From Sisyra terminalis (lineage: Eukaryota; Arthropoda; Insecta; Neuroptera; Sisyridae): a DNA stretch of 64,000 nt. The stretch lies in NCBI GenBank assembly GCA_958496175.1, contig OY292279.1:10168001-10232000 (forward strand). The letters are read 5' to 3'. The position numbers and the translations under genes are program-made. Shown in pieces: positions 34,280-49,854 of the stretch; positions within the stretch are counted from its first letter, which is position 1; each line of letters opens with the position of its first letter. The notes under the pieces were generated by a model. The model worked only from the letters and a program-made list of their open reading frames with translations. It was not told the DNA's origin and ran no database searches.

Positions 34280-34790
34280 GGAAAAATGTGCACATCATGA
34301 ACGGGTGGACTTTAACTTTCGATTGGAATCATGAAAAACCAAATTTAAAAATTGAGAATTTTCATGAAAAATCAACGATGGTTAACCCATTGTTATTTTT
34401 GACGAAAAATTTTCTAGTTTCGATTTCGAAGAAAATTGTTATATTATCATTTGATACATTGTTACGAACCCGAAACTACCTTTGGTGTGAAAATCATCCC
34501 TTATTTAACGATATTACATGCGATTTAAGTTTGGATGGTTTTCTATGATTTCTTCTGCCATTAAGATGGTCGATTTCATCCCTTAAATGAGCTTTGTTTG
34601 AAGTAAAATTTGCACAGCATGTATGGTTAGACGTATATTTTCGATTGGTATCGTAATTTTTTTTTTTGAAATTCGAGGATTTTCGTGAAAAATCATTGAT
34701 TGTAAATCCACGGTTCTTTTTGATGAAAAATTTTTCTTGTTTCGAATTCGAAGAAAATTGATATATTACATTTTCATAGATTATTAGGAG
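34280..34790. repeat. Two-copy ~350-bp tandem repeat after protease gene 1
   Basis: Two degenerate units with TTTTCGATTGG, TCATGAAAAATCA and GTTTCGA landmarks. The mirror site in the right arm carries more copies (41590-43270). Confidence 0.6.
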
Positions 34791-34910
34791 TAGTGTGATG
34801 TGAATGAGTGGTTTTTAATGTTTTTTATAGCAAGGGTGCAAGAGTTGATAAAGACAACATTTTCTATGTTTCTTTGTTATAATTGGTACAAGAATTTGTA
34901 TTTCCTCCAG

Positions 34911-35139
34911 ATTTTCCTTTGATCTTGAAGAGGAACTTCTTTCGAATCCAATGAACTAAAGTTTTTCTTGAAGGTGAGTAAACTGTTAATGGTTACTGTG
35001 GTGTTGAAAGAACATATTTTTTTAATATTTATTTCTTATTTTTTACAGTAACCACTCAACAATGGCAACATTCGACCGCAAAGGAGAATCAGTCATTTTT
35101 CGATCACTGTTCACCATCATAGTGACAATGGATCATTGA
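34911..35139 (+). other. Candidate spliced transcript with 25-codon ORF, left arm
   Basis: A 63-nt exon (34911-34973) between TTTCCTCCAG and GTGAGT, a 75-nt intron ending TTTTTTACAG, and a second exon from 35049 with ATG at 35062 and TGA at 35137-35139. The right-arm mirror has exactly the same exon and intron lengths. The 25-residue ORF (MATFDRKGESVIFRSL...) is not recognised. Transcription is inferred only. Confidence 0.4.
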
Positions 35140-35913
35140 ATTAAAATTAGTGAATTTTTGAAGTGAAAAGTGAATAATTTCGGAAAAAGTTTTATCCGAA
35201 AAAAAAAATCAGTGATAGTTTTGAATTTGTGGTGTTAATCTTAAGTGCTAAGTGATGAAATCAAGGACGATAAATCCTTTTGAAAAATGTTTGTGTAATT
35301 AATAGTAAAAAATGCAATATGTTTCATTAGTAATATTAATTAGCCATGTTTTTTTATATCGAAACAAAATACTTAATGCAAATTTTATATTTATAAATAA
35401 TATTGCAAAAATTATTGTTTAAAATTATTTTATTTATGAATAACAGATTTGGCAACAAATATTATGTAGAAAAATTTACTATTAAAAATGTTTTCTGTAT
35501 TTCAAACTAATTTGAGTTCAATAAATAAAAACTTTCGTTTGGAAATCGTTGTTTTATTTATTAAGATTTATATTTCAGGGTACCCATTTCTTTTTTCAGT
35601 ATTTTGTATTTTTAATTATGGAACAATAATGATATTAAATAGAGGTTATTTGAAATTATTGCGAAACTTAGTTAAGTAAAGATTTTTGGCAATGTTAAAT
35701 AATTCTTTTAATGCTTTTCAAACAACCCTTATTTAATATTATTATTATTTTGTGATTAAATTCTGGCATTTCGAGTATCATTTTCGTGGAACAAAGAAGT
35801 TTACGATTTCGATTAACGCAATAAATATAAGCGAATAATTCAGCAATCGTAAGAGAAGGAAAAATTTTGAAAGTTTAAATAAAAGTTTTAATGCTTAGCC
35901 AAGAGACTTGTTA

Positions 35914-35990
35914 TGGTCAAGTGGGTAAGAGGCGGTTAATAGAGAACAGAAGTTTGCAAGTTCGAATCCCAATCCCGTAATTTTTTTTTA
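35914..35990 (+). repeat. tRNA-like pol III box pair followed by T run, left arm
   Basis: A-box-like TGGTCAAGTGGG (35914-35925) and B-box GTTCGAATCCC (35960-35970), then a long T run from 35981. Acceptor and T stems do not pair, so it is not a functional tRNA. More likely a tRNA-derived SINE head. Mirror copy at 40371-40427 (-). Confidence 0.5.
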
Positions 35991-36594
35991 TTTTTTTTTT
36001 AATTTATTTATTTTACTTCCAGTAGGCATTTTACAGAGATGCAATGTACATAGAACTGGAATATTACAATTGTAATGTAATGCAATGTACAATTGCATAT
36101 ATTTAAATTAGTTTAACATTTTTTTTTTTTTGTATAACAATTACTTTTTTAACCATTTTTTTTGTTAAATCTTAAAGTATCAATTAATAACTCACCTTAA
36201 TTTAATTATTATTTTATTATTATTAATTATTAATTAAACACTCACCTTTTGAAAATGTCTTGTAAATACTTATTGAATGCTACGTTTATGCAACCCAGGT
36301 TACATTAAAGTTTAACATTGCAGTATTAAGATGATTTTTTTTTTCACGATATCAATGTTATTATTATCGAACAGAATTTTACGTCCGTAGACTCATTCGA
36401 TAGTGTTTGAATTACTTTATCGATTGACGTAACGAAATATCCGGAAATGCTGATGAGAATTTTATTTTCTAAAATTTTTCCGATCTTAACATGAAGTAGG
36501 TATCGATGGTGTGAAAATTATCGGGAAATTCTAATTATTTCGAATCAAAAATTTTTAAATTTTCTACAAATCTCATAAGAATTGTTTATATATG

Positions 36595-37372
36595 AGTTTC
36601 AACGTCATTTACATATATCATCTGATAGCCGAGTCGTCATGGTCGCCGTTGCTGTTGTCGGAGTCGAGGTCCCTGGTTCGCATCCCGATTGGTCCCGGAT
36701 TTTTATAATTTCTAATAATTGATTTCTATTCCTTACAGCATATAATATCACTAATTAACATTAATAATTAATTCCAGACATTGTATCATCGAAATATTCG
36801 ATCGAACAGTTCCAACCTTTCGGGGTTAAAATTGATTGATCGATCGACGCGTTATATTTTTCATTTTATTTTTGCTCACTTATTTTGTGACGTCACCTAA
36901 TTATATGGGGGAAAATTTTTATCGGAAAATTGGGGGCCAATTTTCGATTTTCGTCAAGTGGGATTTTGGGAATCGCTTAATTATGCAACGTGAAGCCTAA
37001 AAATCATATCCTTAAATGGATTTTTTTGAGTTTTTGGGGACAATTTTTCGGGCAAAATCCGAAGAAATCCCAAAAGTAGGCCAGATTTCGCGATTTTTTT
37101 CACTTTTTTCAACTTTAACGCCGTTTTTAGCGAAAACTATCGGTCGTAGGTTAACGATAGTAGGCTCATTCGATAGCGCTTGAATTACTCTATCGATGGT
37201 GTAAATTTGGTCCCGGAAAACCTTAAGGAAAAAAACTTTTTTTTTTGACTTTACAAAAAATTCAAATCGTCGACCAAATGTACGTCGATTTTTTTCAAAA
37301 AACTATTTGTCGAATTTTTCGATGAAATTCACACCATAGCTGCTTTACGTTACCATCGATACACAAATTCAA
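36595..37372 (+). repeat. 780-bp repeat R1 with tRNA-like head
   Basis: Starts near TATATGAGTTTCAACGTCATT. A-box-like TAGCCGAGTCG (from 36627) and B-box-like GGTTCGCATCC (36675-36685), then TCCCGGA, a TGACGTCACCTAATT segment and a long unique part to about 37372. Two inverted copies: R2 (37812-38602), nearly identical, and R3 (38968-39805), more diverged. Confidence 0.75.
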
Positions 37373-37811
37373 AAAAAACCTAAATTTGTTGATGTCGTTA
37401 ATGGATTTTTCGATATCTAAAACTCAACTATTGTGCTTATATTATTTAAATTCAAATTTGTATTGCTACAAAAAGAATCAAGGATCTTAAAGTATCACTA
37501 TTTTATTAGACCACTTTTCCTAACGTCATATATAAGTGCTTTGGTGAAAATATTTCCGGAAAATTTAAAAAAAATCTTTTGGCAAATAGTTCTCACCAGA
37601 ACGATTTTCATGGAATTTTCCGGAAAAATTTTAATCATAGGTGCTCCATGTCAATATCGGAAAAGATTTAGAAAAACATTGCACACTTCTAATGTCCTTG
37701 ACCCTTTTTTTCCACAAAACATAATTGTATTTAAATGGAACTAATTCACAACATTTGAATGTTTATTATCGAAAAAAACGATTAAGGACATCGAAAAGTT
37801 TTTTTTTTTTA

Positions 37812-38602
37812 CATTTACGTATCGATGGTAACGTAAAGCAGCTATGGTGTGAATTTCATCGAAAAATTCGACAAATAGTTTTTTGAAAAAAATCGACGTA
37901 CATTTGGTCGACGATTTGAATTTTTTGTAAAGTCAAAAAAAAAAGTTTTTTTCCTTAAGGTTTTCCGGGACCAAATTTACACCATCGATAGAGTAATTCA
38001 AGCGCTATCGAATGAGCCTACTATCGTTAACCTACGACCGATAGTTTTCGCTAAAAACGGCGTTAAAGTTGAAAAAAGTGAAAAAAATCGCGAAATCTGG
38101 CCTACTTTTGGGATTTCTTCGGATTTTGCCCGAAAAATTGTCCCCAAAAACTCAAAAAAATCCATTTAAGGATATGATTTTTAGGCTTCCCGTTGCATAA
38201 TTAAGCGATTCCCAAAATCCCACTTGACGAAAATCGAAAATTGGCCCCCAATTTTCCGATAAAAATTTTCCCCCATATAATTAGGTGACGTCACAAAATA
38301 AGTGAGCAAAAATAAAATGAAAAATATAACGCGTCGATCGATCAATCAATTTTAACCCCGAAAGGTTGGAACTGTTCGATCGAATATTTCGATGATACAA
38401 TGTCTGGAATTAATTATTAATGTTAATTAGTGATATTATATGCTGTAAGGAATAGAAATCAATTATTAGAAATTATAAAAATCCGGGACCAATCGGGATG
38501 CGAACCAGGGACCTCGACTCCGACAACAGCAACGGCGACCATGACGACTCGGCTATCAGATGATATATGTAAATGACGTTGAAACTCATATATAAACATT
38601 TC
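37812..38602 (-). repeat. 780-bp repeat R2 (inverted)
   Basis: Inverted copy of R1 with very few differences; with R1 it forms a palindrome around about 37590. Located in the spacer of the large inverted duplication. Confidence 0.75.
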
Positions 38603-38967
38603 TATATAGATGGAAACTTAAAAAAATTTTTCGATCGAAGGAATTGGAATTTCCCAAAAATATTTTAACCATAGCTGCTTCATGTTACGTTCGGAAAAGT
38701 TGTCCAAACACATTGGAAAATTTTTAGGTCCTTAATCCTTTTTTTTAAGAAAACAATTTACATTTGGATTGCATTATGATGCATAGTATGTAAATTTATG
38801 AAATCGAAAAATTCCTTTAAGAACATCGAAAAGTGATAATGCTTTTTCTTGTCCTTGATACTTTTTGTAGCAATACAAATTTGTATTTAAATAATATAAG
38901 CACAATAGTTGAGTTTTAGATATCGAAAAATCCATTAACGACATCAACAAATTTAGGTTTTTTTTGA

Positions 38968-39805
38968 ATTTGTGTATCGATGGTAACGTAAAGCAGCTAT
39001 GGTGTGAATTTCATCGAAAAATTCGACAAATAGTTTTTTGAAAAAAATCGACGTACATTTGGTCGACGATTTGAATTTTTTGTAAAGTCAAAAAAAAAAG
39101 TTTTTTTCCTTAAGGTTTTCCGGGACCAAATTTACACCATCGATAGAGTAATTCAAGCGCTATCGAATGAGCCTACTATCGTTAACCTACGATCGATAGT
39201 TTTCGCTAAAAACGGCGTTAAAGTTGAATAAAGTGAAAAAAATCGAGAAATCTGGCCTACTTTTGGGATTTTTCGGAATTTCGGCCGAAAAATTTTCGAA
39301 AAAAAACCTTAAAACTCCATTTAAGGATATGTTTTTTGGGCCTCTCGTGACGTAACTAAGCCATTCCACGAATCCTATTTCCCTAAAATTGAAAATTCGT
39401 TCTTTTTCGTTTTTTTTCGGGAATGACGTCATTGGGTGATGTCATTGGATGGCGACGTATGTGTGACGTCATATATATGAAAATTGAGTGACGTCACAAA
39501 ACCAATGAGCAAAAATAAAATGAAAAATATATTGCATCATCGATCGATCGATCATTTCCAACCCCGAAAGGTTGGAACTGTTCCATCGAATATTTCGATG
39601 ATACAATGTCTGGAATTAATTATTAATGTTAATTAGCGATATAATATGCTGTAAGGAATAGAAATAAATTATTTGAAATTATAAAAATCCGGGACCAATC
39701 GGGATGCGAACCAGGGACCTCGACTCCGACAACAGCAACGGCGACCATGACGACTCGGCTATCAGATGATATATGTAAATGACGTTGAAACTCATATATA
39801 AACAA
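38968..39805 (-). repeat. 780-bp repeat R3 (inverted)
   Basis: Mirror partner of R1 in the right arm. Differs more than R2, including an extra TGACGTCATTGGGTGATG block around 39424-39480. Confidence 0.75.
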
Positions 39806-40370
39806 TTCTTATGAGATTTGTAAAAAAATTGAAAAATTTTTTAATCGAAATAATTAGAATTTCCCGATAATTTTCACACCATCGATACCTACTTCATGCT
39901 AAGATCGGAAAAATTGTAGAAAAAATTTTTCTCATCAGCATTTCCAGATATTTCGTTACGTCAATCGAAAAAAAGTAATTCAAACACTATCGAATGAGTC
40001 TACGGACGTTAAATCCTGTTCGATAATAACAACATTGATATCGTTGGAAAAAAAATCAACTTAATACTGCAATGTTAAACTTTAATGTAACCTGGGTTGC
40101 ATAAACGCAGCATTCAGTAAAAACTTACAAGACATTTTCAAAAGGTGAGTTTAATTAAGGTGAGTTATTAATTGATACTTTAAGATGTATCAAAAAAAAA
40201 TTGTTAAAAAAATAATTGTTAAACTGATTTATATATATGCAATTGTACATTGCATTACATTACAATTGTAATATTCCAGTTCTATGTACAGATGCATTGC
40301 ATCTCTGTAAAATGCCTACTGGAAGTAAAATAAATAAATTAAAAAAAAAATAAAAAAAAATTACGGGATT

Positions 40371-40427
40371 GGGATTCGAACTTGCAAACTTCTGTTCTCT
40401 ATTAACCGCCTCATACCCACTTGACCA
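40371..40427 (-). repeat. tRNA-like pol III box pair, right arm
   Basis: Mirror of 35914-35990: B-box complement at 40371-40381 and A-box complement at 40416-40427, with a matching A run on the plus strand at about 40341-40360. Confidence 0.5.
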
Positions 40428-41199
40428 TAACAAGTCTCTTGGCTAAGCATTAAAACTTACATTTAAACTTTCAAAATTTTTCCTTCTCTTACGATTGCTG
40501 AATTATTCGCTTATATTTATTGCGTTAATCGAAATCGTAAACTTCTTTGTTCTACGAAAATGATACTCGAAATGCCAGAATTTAATCACAAAATAATAAT
40601 AATATTAAATAAGGGTTGTTTGAAAAGCATTAAAAGAATTATTTAACATTGCCAAAAATCTTTACTTAACTAAGTTTCGCAAATATTTCAAACAATCTCT
40701 ATTTAATATCATTATTGTTTCATAATTAAAAATACTGAAAACAGAAATGGTTACTCTGAAATATAAAACTTAATAAATAAAACAACGATTTTCAAAAGAA
40801 AGTTAATATTTATTGAACTTAAATTAGTTTGAAATACAGAAAACATTATTAATATTGATATTTCTACATAATATGTGTTGCCAAATCTGTAAATATCATT
40901 AATAAAAAAAAAATTTTACAATAATTCTTGTGATATTATTTATAAATATAAAATTTCCATTAAGAATATTTTGTTTAAATATAAAAAAACATGGCTATAT
41001 AATATCTACTAATGAAACATATTGCATTTTTTACTATTAATTACACAAACATTTTTCAAAAGGATTGATCGTCCTTGCTTTCATCACTTAGCATTTAATA
41101 TTAACACCACAAATTCAAAACTATCACTGATTATTTTTTTCGGATAAAACTTATTCCGAAATTATTCACTATTCACTTCAAAAATTCACTAATTTTAAT

Positions 41200-41428
41200 T
41201 CAATGATCCATTTTCTCTATGATGGTAAACAGCGATCGAAAAATGACTGATTCTCCTTTTCGGTCGAATGTTGCCATTGTTGAGTGATTACTGTAAAAAA
41301 TAAGAAATACATATTAAAAAAATATGTTCTTTCAACACCACAGTTACCATTAACATTTTACTCACCTTCAAGAAAAACTTTAGTTCATTGGATTCGAAAG
41401 AAGTTCCTCTTCAAGATCAAAGCAAAAT
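41200..41428 (-). other. Candidate spliced transcript with 25-codon ORF, right arm
   Basis: 63-nt exon (41366-41428), 75-nt intron (41291-41365), ORF 41277 down to 41200. Compared with the left copy the first 19 codons differ only at three third positions, all silent (Arg, Ser, Phe); two changes near the end alter residues (V to E, T to K). Confidence 0.4.
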
Positions 41429-41589
41429 CTGGAGGAAATACAAATTCTTGTACCATTTATAACAAAGAAACATAGAAAATGTTGTCTTTATCAACTCTTG
41501 CACCCTTGCTATAAAAAACATTAAAAACCACTCATTCACATCACACTACTCCTAATAATCTATGAAAATGTAATATATCAATATTCTTC

Positions 41590-43270
41590 GAATTCGAAAC
41601 AAGAAAAAATTTTCATCAAAAAGAACCGTGGATTTACAATCAATGATTTTTCACGAAAATCCTCGAATTTCAAAAAAAAATTTTTGCGATGTCAATCGAA
41701 AATATACGTCTAACCATACATGCTGTGCAAATTTTACTTAAAACAAAGCTCATTTAAGGGATGAAATCGACCATCAAATTGGCAGAAGAAATCATAGAAA
41801 ACCATTCAATCTTCAATCGCATGTAACATCGTTATATAAGGGATGATTTTCGAACTAAGGGCAGTTTCGGTTTTGTAGCAATGTCTAAAACGATAATATA
41901 ACAATTTACTTCAAATTCGAAACTAAAAAAATTTTGGTCAAAATAAACCATGGGTTAACCATCGCGGTTTTCAACGGAAATCGTCAAATTTCAAAAAAAA
42001 AAAAAATTACGATGCCAATCGAAAAAATACATCCAACCATACATGCTGTGCAAATTTTTCCGAACACAAACTGCGTTTAAGGGATCATATCGATCATCAA
42101 AGTGGCAGAAGAAATCAATTTTCGTCAAAAAAAAAACCATGGGTTAACCATCGTTGAATTTTCATGAATATCGTCAAAATTAAAAAAAAATTACGATGCC
42201 AATCGATAATATACGTCCCACCGTACATGCTGTGCAAATTTTTCCGAAAACAAACCACGTTTAAGGGATGAAATTGTCCATCAAAGTGGCAACAGAAATC
42301 ATTTTTCGTCAAAGAAAACCTTGGGTTAACCATTGTTGATTTTTCATAAATATCGTCAAAATTCAAAAATTTTTTTTACGATTTCAATCGAAAATATACG
42401 TCCAACCATACATGCTGAGCAATTTTTCCGAAAACAAACCACGTTTAAGGGATGAGATCGTCCATCAAATTGGCAGAAGAAATCATAGAAAACCATCCAA
42501 ACTTAAATCGCATGAAACATCGTTTAATAAGGGATGATTTTTGAACCAAAGGTAGTTTTGGGTTTGTAACAATGTATTAAACTATGATATAACAATTTTT
42601 TTCGAATTTGAAACAAAAAAATTGTTAGTAAAAAAAAACCGTGGTTTAAGCGTCGTTGATTTTTTACGAAAATCGACAAATTTTAGAAAAAGTTTAAGGA
42701 CGCCAATCGAAAGTATACGTCCTTCTGTGCATTCTGTGCAAATTTTTCCGAAAACAAACCACGTTTAAGGGATGAAATCGTCCTTCAAACTGGCAGAAGG
42801 AATCATTTTTCGTCAAAAAAAATTGTGGGTTAACCATCGTTGATTTTTCACGAAAATCGTCAAAATTCAAAAAAAATTTTTTTACGATGTCCATCGATAA
42901 TATACGCCCCACCGTACATGCTATGCAAATTTTTCCGAAAACAAACCACGTTTAAGGGACGAAATCGACCATCAAAATGCCTGAACAAACCAGCAATCCA
43001 TCGAAAGCTTAATCGTATGTAACATCGTTATATAAGGGATGATTTTCGAACCAAAGACAGTTTCGGGATGTATCAAACGATAATATAACAATTTACTTCG
43101 AAATCGAAACAAGAAAATTTTTCATCAAAAAAAACCATGGGTTCACCATCGATGATTTTTCATGAAAATTCTCAATTTTTAATTTTGGTTTATCATGATT
43201 CCAATCGAAAGTTCAAGTCCACCCGTTCATGATGTGCACATTTTTCCGAAAATAAACTACGATGAGGGAT
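41590..43270. repeat. Expanded degenerate tandem array, right arm
   Basis: A unit of about 180-350 bp recurs about six times (landmarks CATGCTGTGCAAATTTTT, CAAACCACGTTTAAGGGAT, GGTTAACCATCGTTGATTTT). Frames of 60-83 codons in it repeat the same phrase (NFDDIYEKSTMVNPRF-like) but decay quickly, so they are by-products of the repeat. Confidence 0.8.
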
Positions 43271-43390
43271 CGACCATCAAAATGCCGAAAATCCCCCCAA
43301 CTTTAAGTGTTTTAAATAATCACCAACTTCTAATAAAACTTGTCAATATTAAATTTCAGAAAATTTTATTCAAAACATTAATGTTTAGGT

Positions 43391-46173
<2,783 letters not shown>

Positions 46174-46303
46174 TTTGATTCTTGATGAAGACTCAATAAA
46201 ATTGTCCTAAAATATTCCCATTTTATATGATTTTTTTATCATCAAATTGAAATTTGCATGTGATCAATAATTTCTGAAAAATTGATAATAGTTTTGTTGT
46301 TAG

Positions 46304-46416
46304 ATATCGCGTTTTGTGATAAACCAGTTCCTAATAAAACAATGAACTTTAGAATATTAATGTTGGGAAATAGAAAGCAACTTCTGGAACAGTATACTTT
46401 TCATAATGAGAATATT
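46304..46416 (+). other. Exon-like 113-nt open segment, right-arm copy
   Basis: Acceptor TTGTTGTTAG to 46303 and donor GTAAGT from 46417. The same 37-residue reading frame as the left copy; differences are a silent AAG-CAG/CAA change and the last codon (ATT against ATG). Confidence 0.45.
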
Positions 46417-46649
46417 GTAAGTCCTACTGTTTGGCGAAGGAATTCTAAGATTCTTTTTCTATGTAGTTAGGCAAAAGAAGTAAATTAAAATATTCTTATT
46501 CTTAATAATTAATCAAAATGAATTTACATCATTAGTTACTAATCTCTTAATTGATATTTACATATCAATCATTTTATGTAACTTGAAAAACACTTACTTT
46601 AAAAAAAAACATTTCTGTTATCATATCTTAAGATTAAAATATAAAATGT

Positions 46650-47080
46650 TGTAACGTGACATCTCAAAACTGTATTCAGATGGCGTTATTCGTTCTTTTA
46701 ATTTCTTTTGAAAATAAATAATCACTTTCCCACTTAACAATCACTTTTTTTATAACACTTGTATACACTTTTTATTACACAATCACACTTGTCGCAACAA
46801 TCACTTAAATGACAATTAAAAATCGTTTTGTTGTAACGGAAATTCACAACTAAATTTCTATACAGAACTGTCCCTGGGCTTGAGCTGAACGACTTATATA
46901 CCCGCAACCCAACATTCAAGAATGTACTCCATTGTTGGCCAACGTTCCACCAACTACCAGATGTTTCCAGAACAATCTATATGTACATTCGCATTAGTTG
47001 GAGAGAGATAGAAGCCACTCAGCCAATCGTGTGCCGGCATAGCACAAAGAGAGAGGCAGACTTTGTCCCTTTCTGTTACA
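46650..47080 (-). mobile_element. Solo LTR, 431 bp
   Basis: On the minus strand it runs from TGTAACAGAAAGGG to GATGTCACGTTACA (TGT...ACA ends). It has a TATATAAG box near 46893-46900, an Inr-like GTTCAGC about 25 bp further, and an AATAAAA signal downstream, in U3-R-U5 order. No internal retroviral-type region adjoins it. The flanking 4-5 bp are not a clean duplication. Family probably Gypsy or BEL, not decided. Confidence 0.65.
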
Positions 47081-47164
47081 ATATTTATTGAAACAAATGT
47101 TTAAAAATTGCAATGCAATAAGAAGATATTACACTGAACTTTGTAGTTGCCCGTTGCATTCGCA

Positions 47165-47690
47165 ACTAAAGGTATTCTCTCAATAAAATGTTTAATATAA
47201 GATAATGTAGAGTTAATCAACAATCGAAATTTTAAATTTAATAATCAAAGTGTTGTTAATATAAAAAAGTTTATCTAAAATTATATTAAGAAATAAAATA
47301 TGAGCGTTTTTTTTATATCATTTTAATAACATTTAAAATAACGTCATTTCACTAAATTAATATGAAAGTTTAATACTTATGAAGTACTTATACCAAATAG
47401 GCGATTTTAAATTTTGGTTCGTTTTTCAACAATAAAATTTTTTTAAATCTATTATTTTATGAACCAATGGTTGTGATCTGGACTAATTATATATTCGGCT
47501 GAAAAGCATTAAGGTAGCAATTTTTTGCCATATATTTCACTGTCAATTCAAATATAAAATCTTCGATACTAACTTTTTTTCGGTATTTAGAACAATTTGA
47601 AAACCAACTGTTGTTATTGAAAATAAATAAAATATTCAAATTTACTTCCACGCTTTCCACCTATTTCCAACAATTTTGTATGTCAACGTC
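47165..47690 (+). repeat. Helitron-related fragment (inverted relative to 30290-30740)
   Basis: Shares CAACAATCGAAATTTTAAAT, GAAATATATG-type and CAACTGTTGTTATTGAAAAT segments with copy C in opposite orientation. Lacks the CTAG end. A shorter duplicate of part of it lies near 47905-47960. Confidence 0.55.
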
Positions 47691-49854
47691 CAAATGTCCG
47701 AAATCGAATAGATTTTTAGTAATTTTAACTAATATAAAGAAGGTCATTATTTTTTTTCGTTTTACATAGTATTTTCAAATATAAGTGCACATTTGTGTCG
47801 ATGAAATTTGGAATGTGTTTTCCTTATACGATGCAGATACATAATAAGAAAAGATTTTCGAAAAATTTTCCCCTAAAAGAGTGAAAAACGGTAGGAAAGT
47901 TTGTAAGAGATAAAGTTTAATAAACAATCGAAATTTCAAATTTAATAATCAATCAAAGTCCGTTAAAAGCGAAACTTTATATTACTGCTTAATATAAAAC
48001 AAAGTTGATTTATTATTAGAAACAAAAACTTAGGGTCTGCTTAAAAATTTAAACTCTGATAAGTAGATATATCTGAAAAGGTTAAGTTAAGTTTATAAGT
48101 GAGCATTAAGTTTTTTGGCTTTCACATTTTGTAAACCTGAAAATCCGAAATACGCATTCACAAATAAATATATTAGTGAGTGAGTACCCTTTCAACTTTT
48201 GAATGCGTAAGTGGGGATAACAGAGCGCATGCGCATGTCCATTCTGCACGGACGCATGGTAAGATAGTCAATTTATACATAAGAAGCTTTTGTACACCGT
48301 TTCCGGTTTACATTGAGTCGCCAAAGCAAACAAAAGCTTATTAACACTTGCACCGTTTCTTGAGCTTTTGAAAGCGATATTGAACTATTGTAAATGTAAA
48401 AAGAATTTCTGACTTCCCCCTTTTATATATAAGAAGCCTAAGATTTCCACTTTGAGTTCATTTATAACCTTTTATTACGATAAAGATCCGATTGTTTACG
48501 ATTTAAGATCTTTTATTTTTTTAATATAAACCAATTTTTTGATTTTTTAATGCCAACAAATTATACATAAAACCTAACAGGAGAAAATATTTTTAAAGTT
48601 TTACTTCACTTTCGAATTATTGTGTGAAACACTAAGATTTACTTGAAAACAAAATATTATCAAAATCGATAAACCTTTTTTTTAATCGTTCGATAGAATT
48701 CTAGTAAAATCAATTTTATGTTAAATTTTATCAATTTTGTGTTCCATAATGTTCAATTTTGTGAACCAAACCGGTTGAATTACAAACAGGTGTGAAATTG
48801 AAGCTATTTTTCCTGCTTTCAACTGATGAAATGAAATAACATAGTAAAAGCTTGAAGGCTAATATGTGAAAAAAGTCAGTTTCAAAGATGTCATTTATGG
48901 ATTCATAAACAAGTGTTAATGTAATTATAATTGACAACAAATAATAATTATCTCAAATTGTAGTAGATTACTTGTATCATAATACAAAATTTCATAAAAT
49001 GAGGGACTCTTGGAACAAATATTTACCCTGAAATTGGGTTCAATATTTAGATGAAAAGATAAAGGGTCTAGCAGGATCCACATGGCGAGTTGGCCCCCAA
49101 ATAGGAACCTATGTCGAAACTAATGTCAAAATATCGGCTTGATATACAAACACATTTTATATACTTTTCGCGACCAAATTCCTCTTTGACCTTGAGATAT
49201 GGGCAAAAATGTCCCCCCGCATGGCTATTTTTCAAAGCTATATATCTCAAAAACTAATTAAGCTAGACAAGTGAAACTAACGCGAGGCTGTAGATTATTT
49301 TACAGAGTATATCATATATTTTTTTGAAATTTTTAGAAAAAAAAATTACACAAAAAAAAAAAACAAAAAACAAATGAAATAATTTTTTTATGTGTTCTCT
49401 GAAAAGGACAATCACGAAAAAAATATATTTTATGCTTCTACATGAGCGCTATAACTCATAAAAATTGCGTGAAAAAAAAGTTGGTGCAACACCTTGAAAA
49501 AAAATAAAATGTGATTTGCGCCTAATAGTATACCTCGGTTTTATTTTTTTTCGAAGTATTTCACCAATTTTTTTTCACAAAACTTCAATAAAAAATAGGC
49601 CACATATGGGAGCAAAACATATATTATTTTGATAATTATAAGTCTAAGGAAACATAAAAAAAAATTGATTTATCAGTTTTTTTTGTATTACTATATTTAC
49701 TCTTAAGATGATTACTTTCAAGATCAAAATAATTGATCCCAAAAGAAAAAAAAACAACTAGTGTTCAATTTTTATGAAAATAATGAAAAAAAAAATTATC
49801 GTCCTTGCTATAATTTATTACAGCGGGAATACTATGCGTCTCCAAATAATTCTG
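47691..49854. other. Intergenic, repeat-derived, no gene seen
   Basis: Includes a segment (49060-49190) that is an inverted copy of 57955-58080, and a short GC-richer island (48180-48320) with an NRF1-like GCGCATGCGCAT at 48225-48236. Otherwise AT-rich with short frames. Confidence 0.5.

Noticed and set aside
35914..35990. Functional tRNA gene
   Set aside because: A and B boxes are good but acceptor, anticodon and T stems do not pair; same for 36627-36685 and 61071-61150.
42115..42912. Repeated 70-83 codon ORFs (NFDDIYEKSTMVNPRF-like)
   Set aside because: They recur because the DNA is tandemly repeated; frames break within each unit and have no start or splice support.
46650..47080. Heat-shock promoter (GGAAACATC and GAACGTTGG-like blocks with TATA)
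   Set aside because: TGT...ACA ends, TATA and polyadenylation signal order fit an LTR better; the GAA blocks are not in regular 5-bp alternation.
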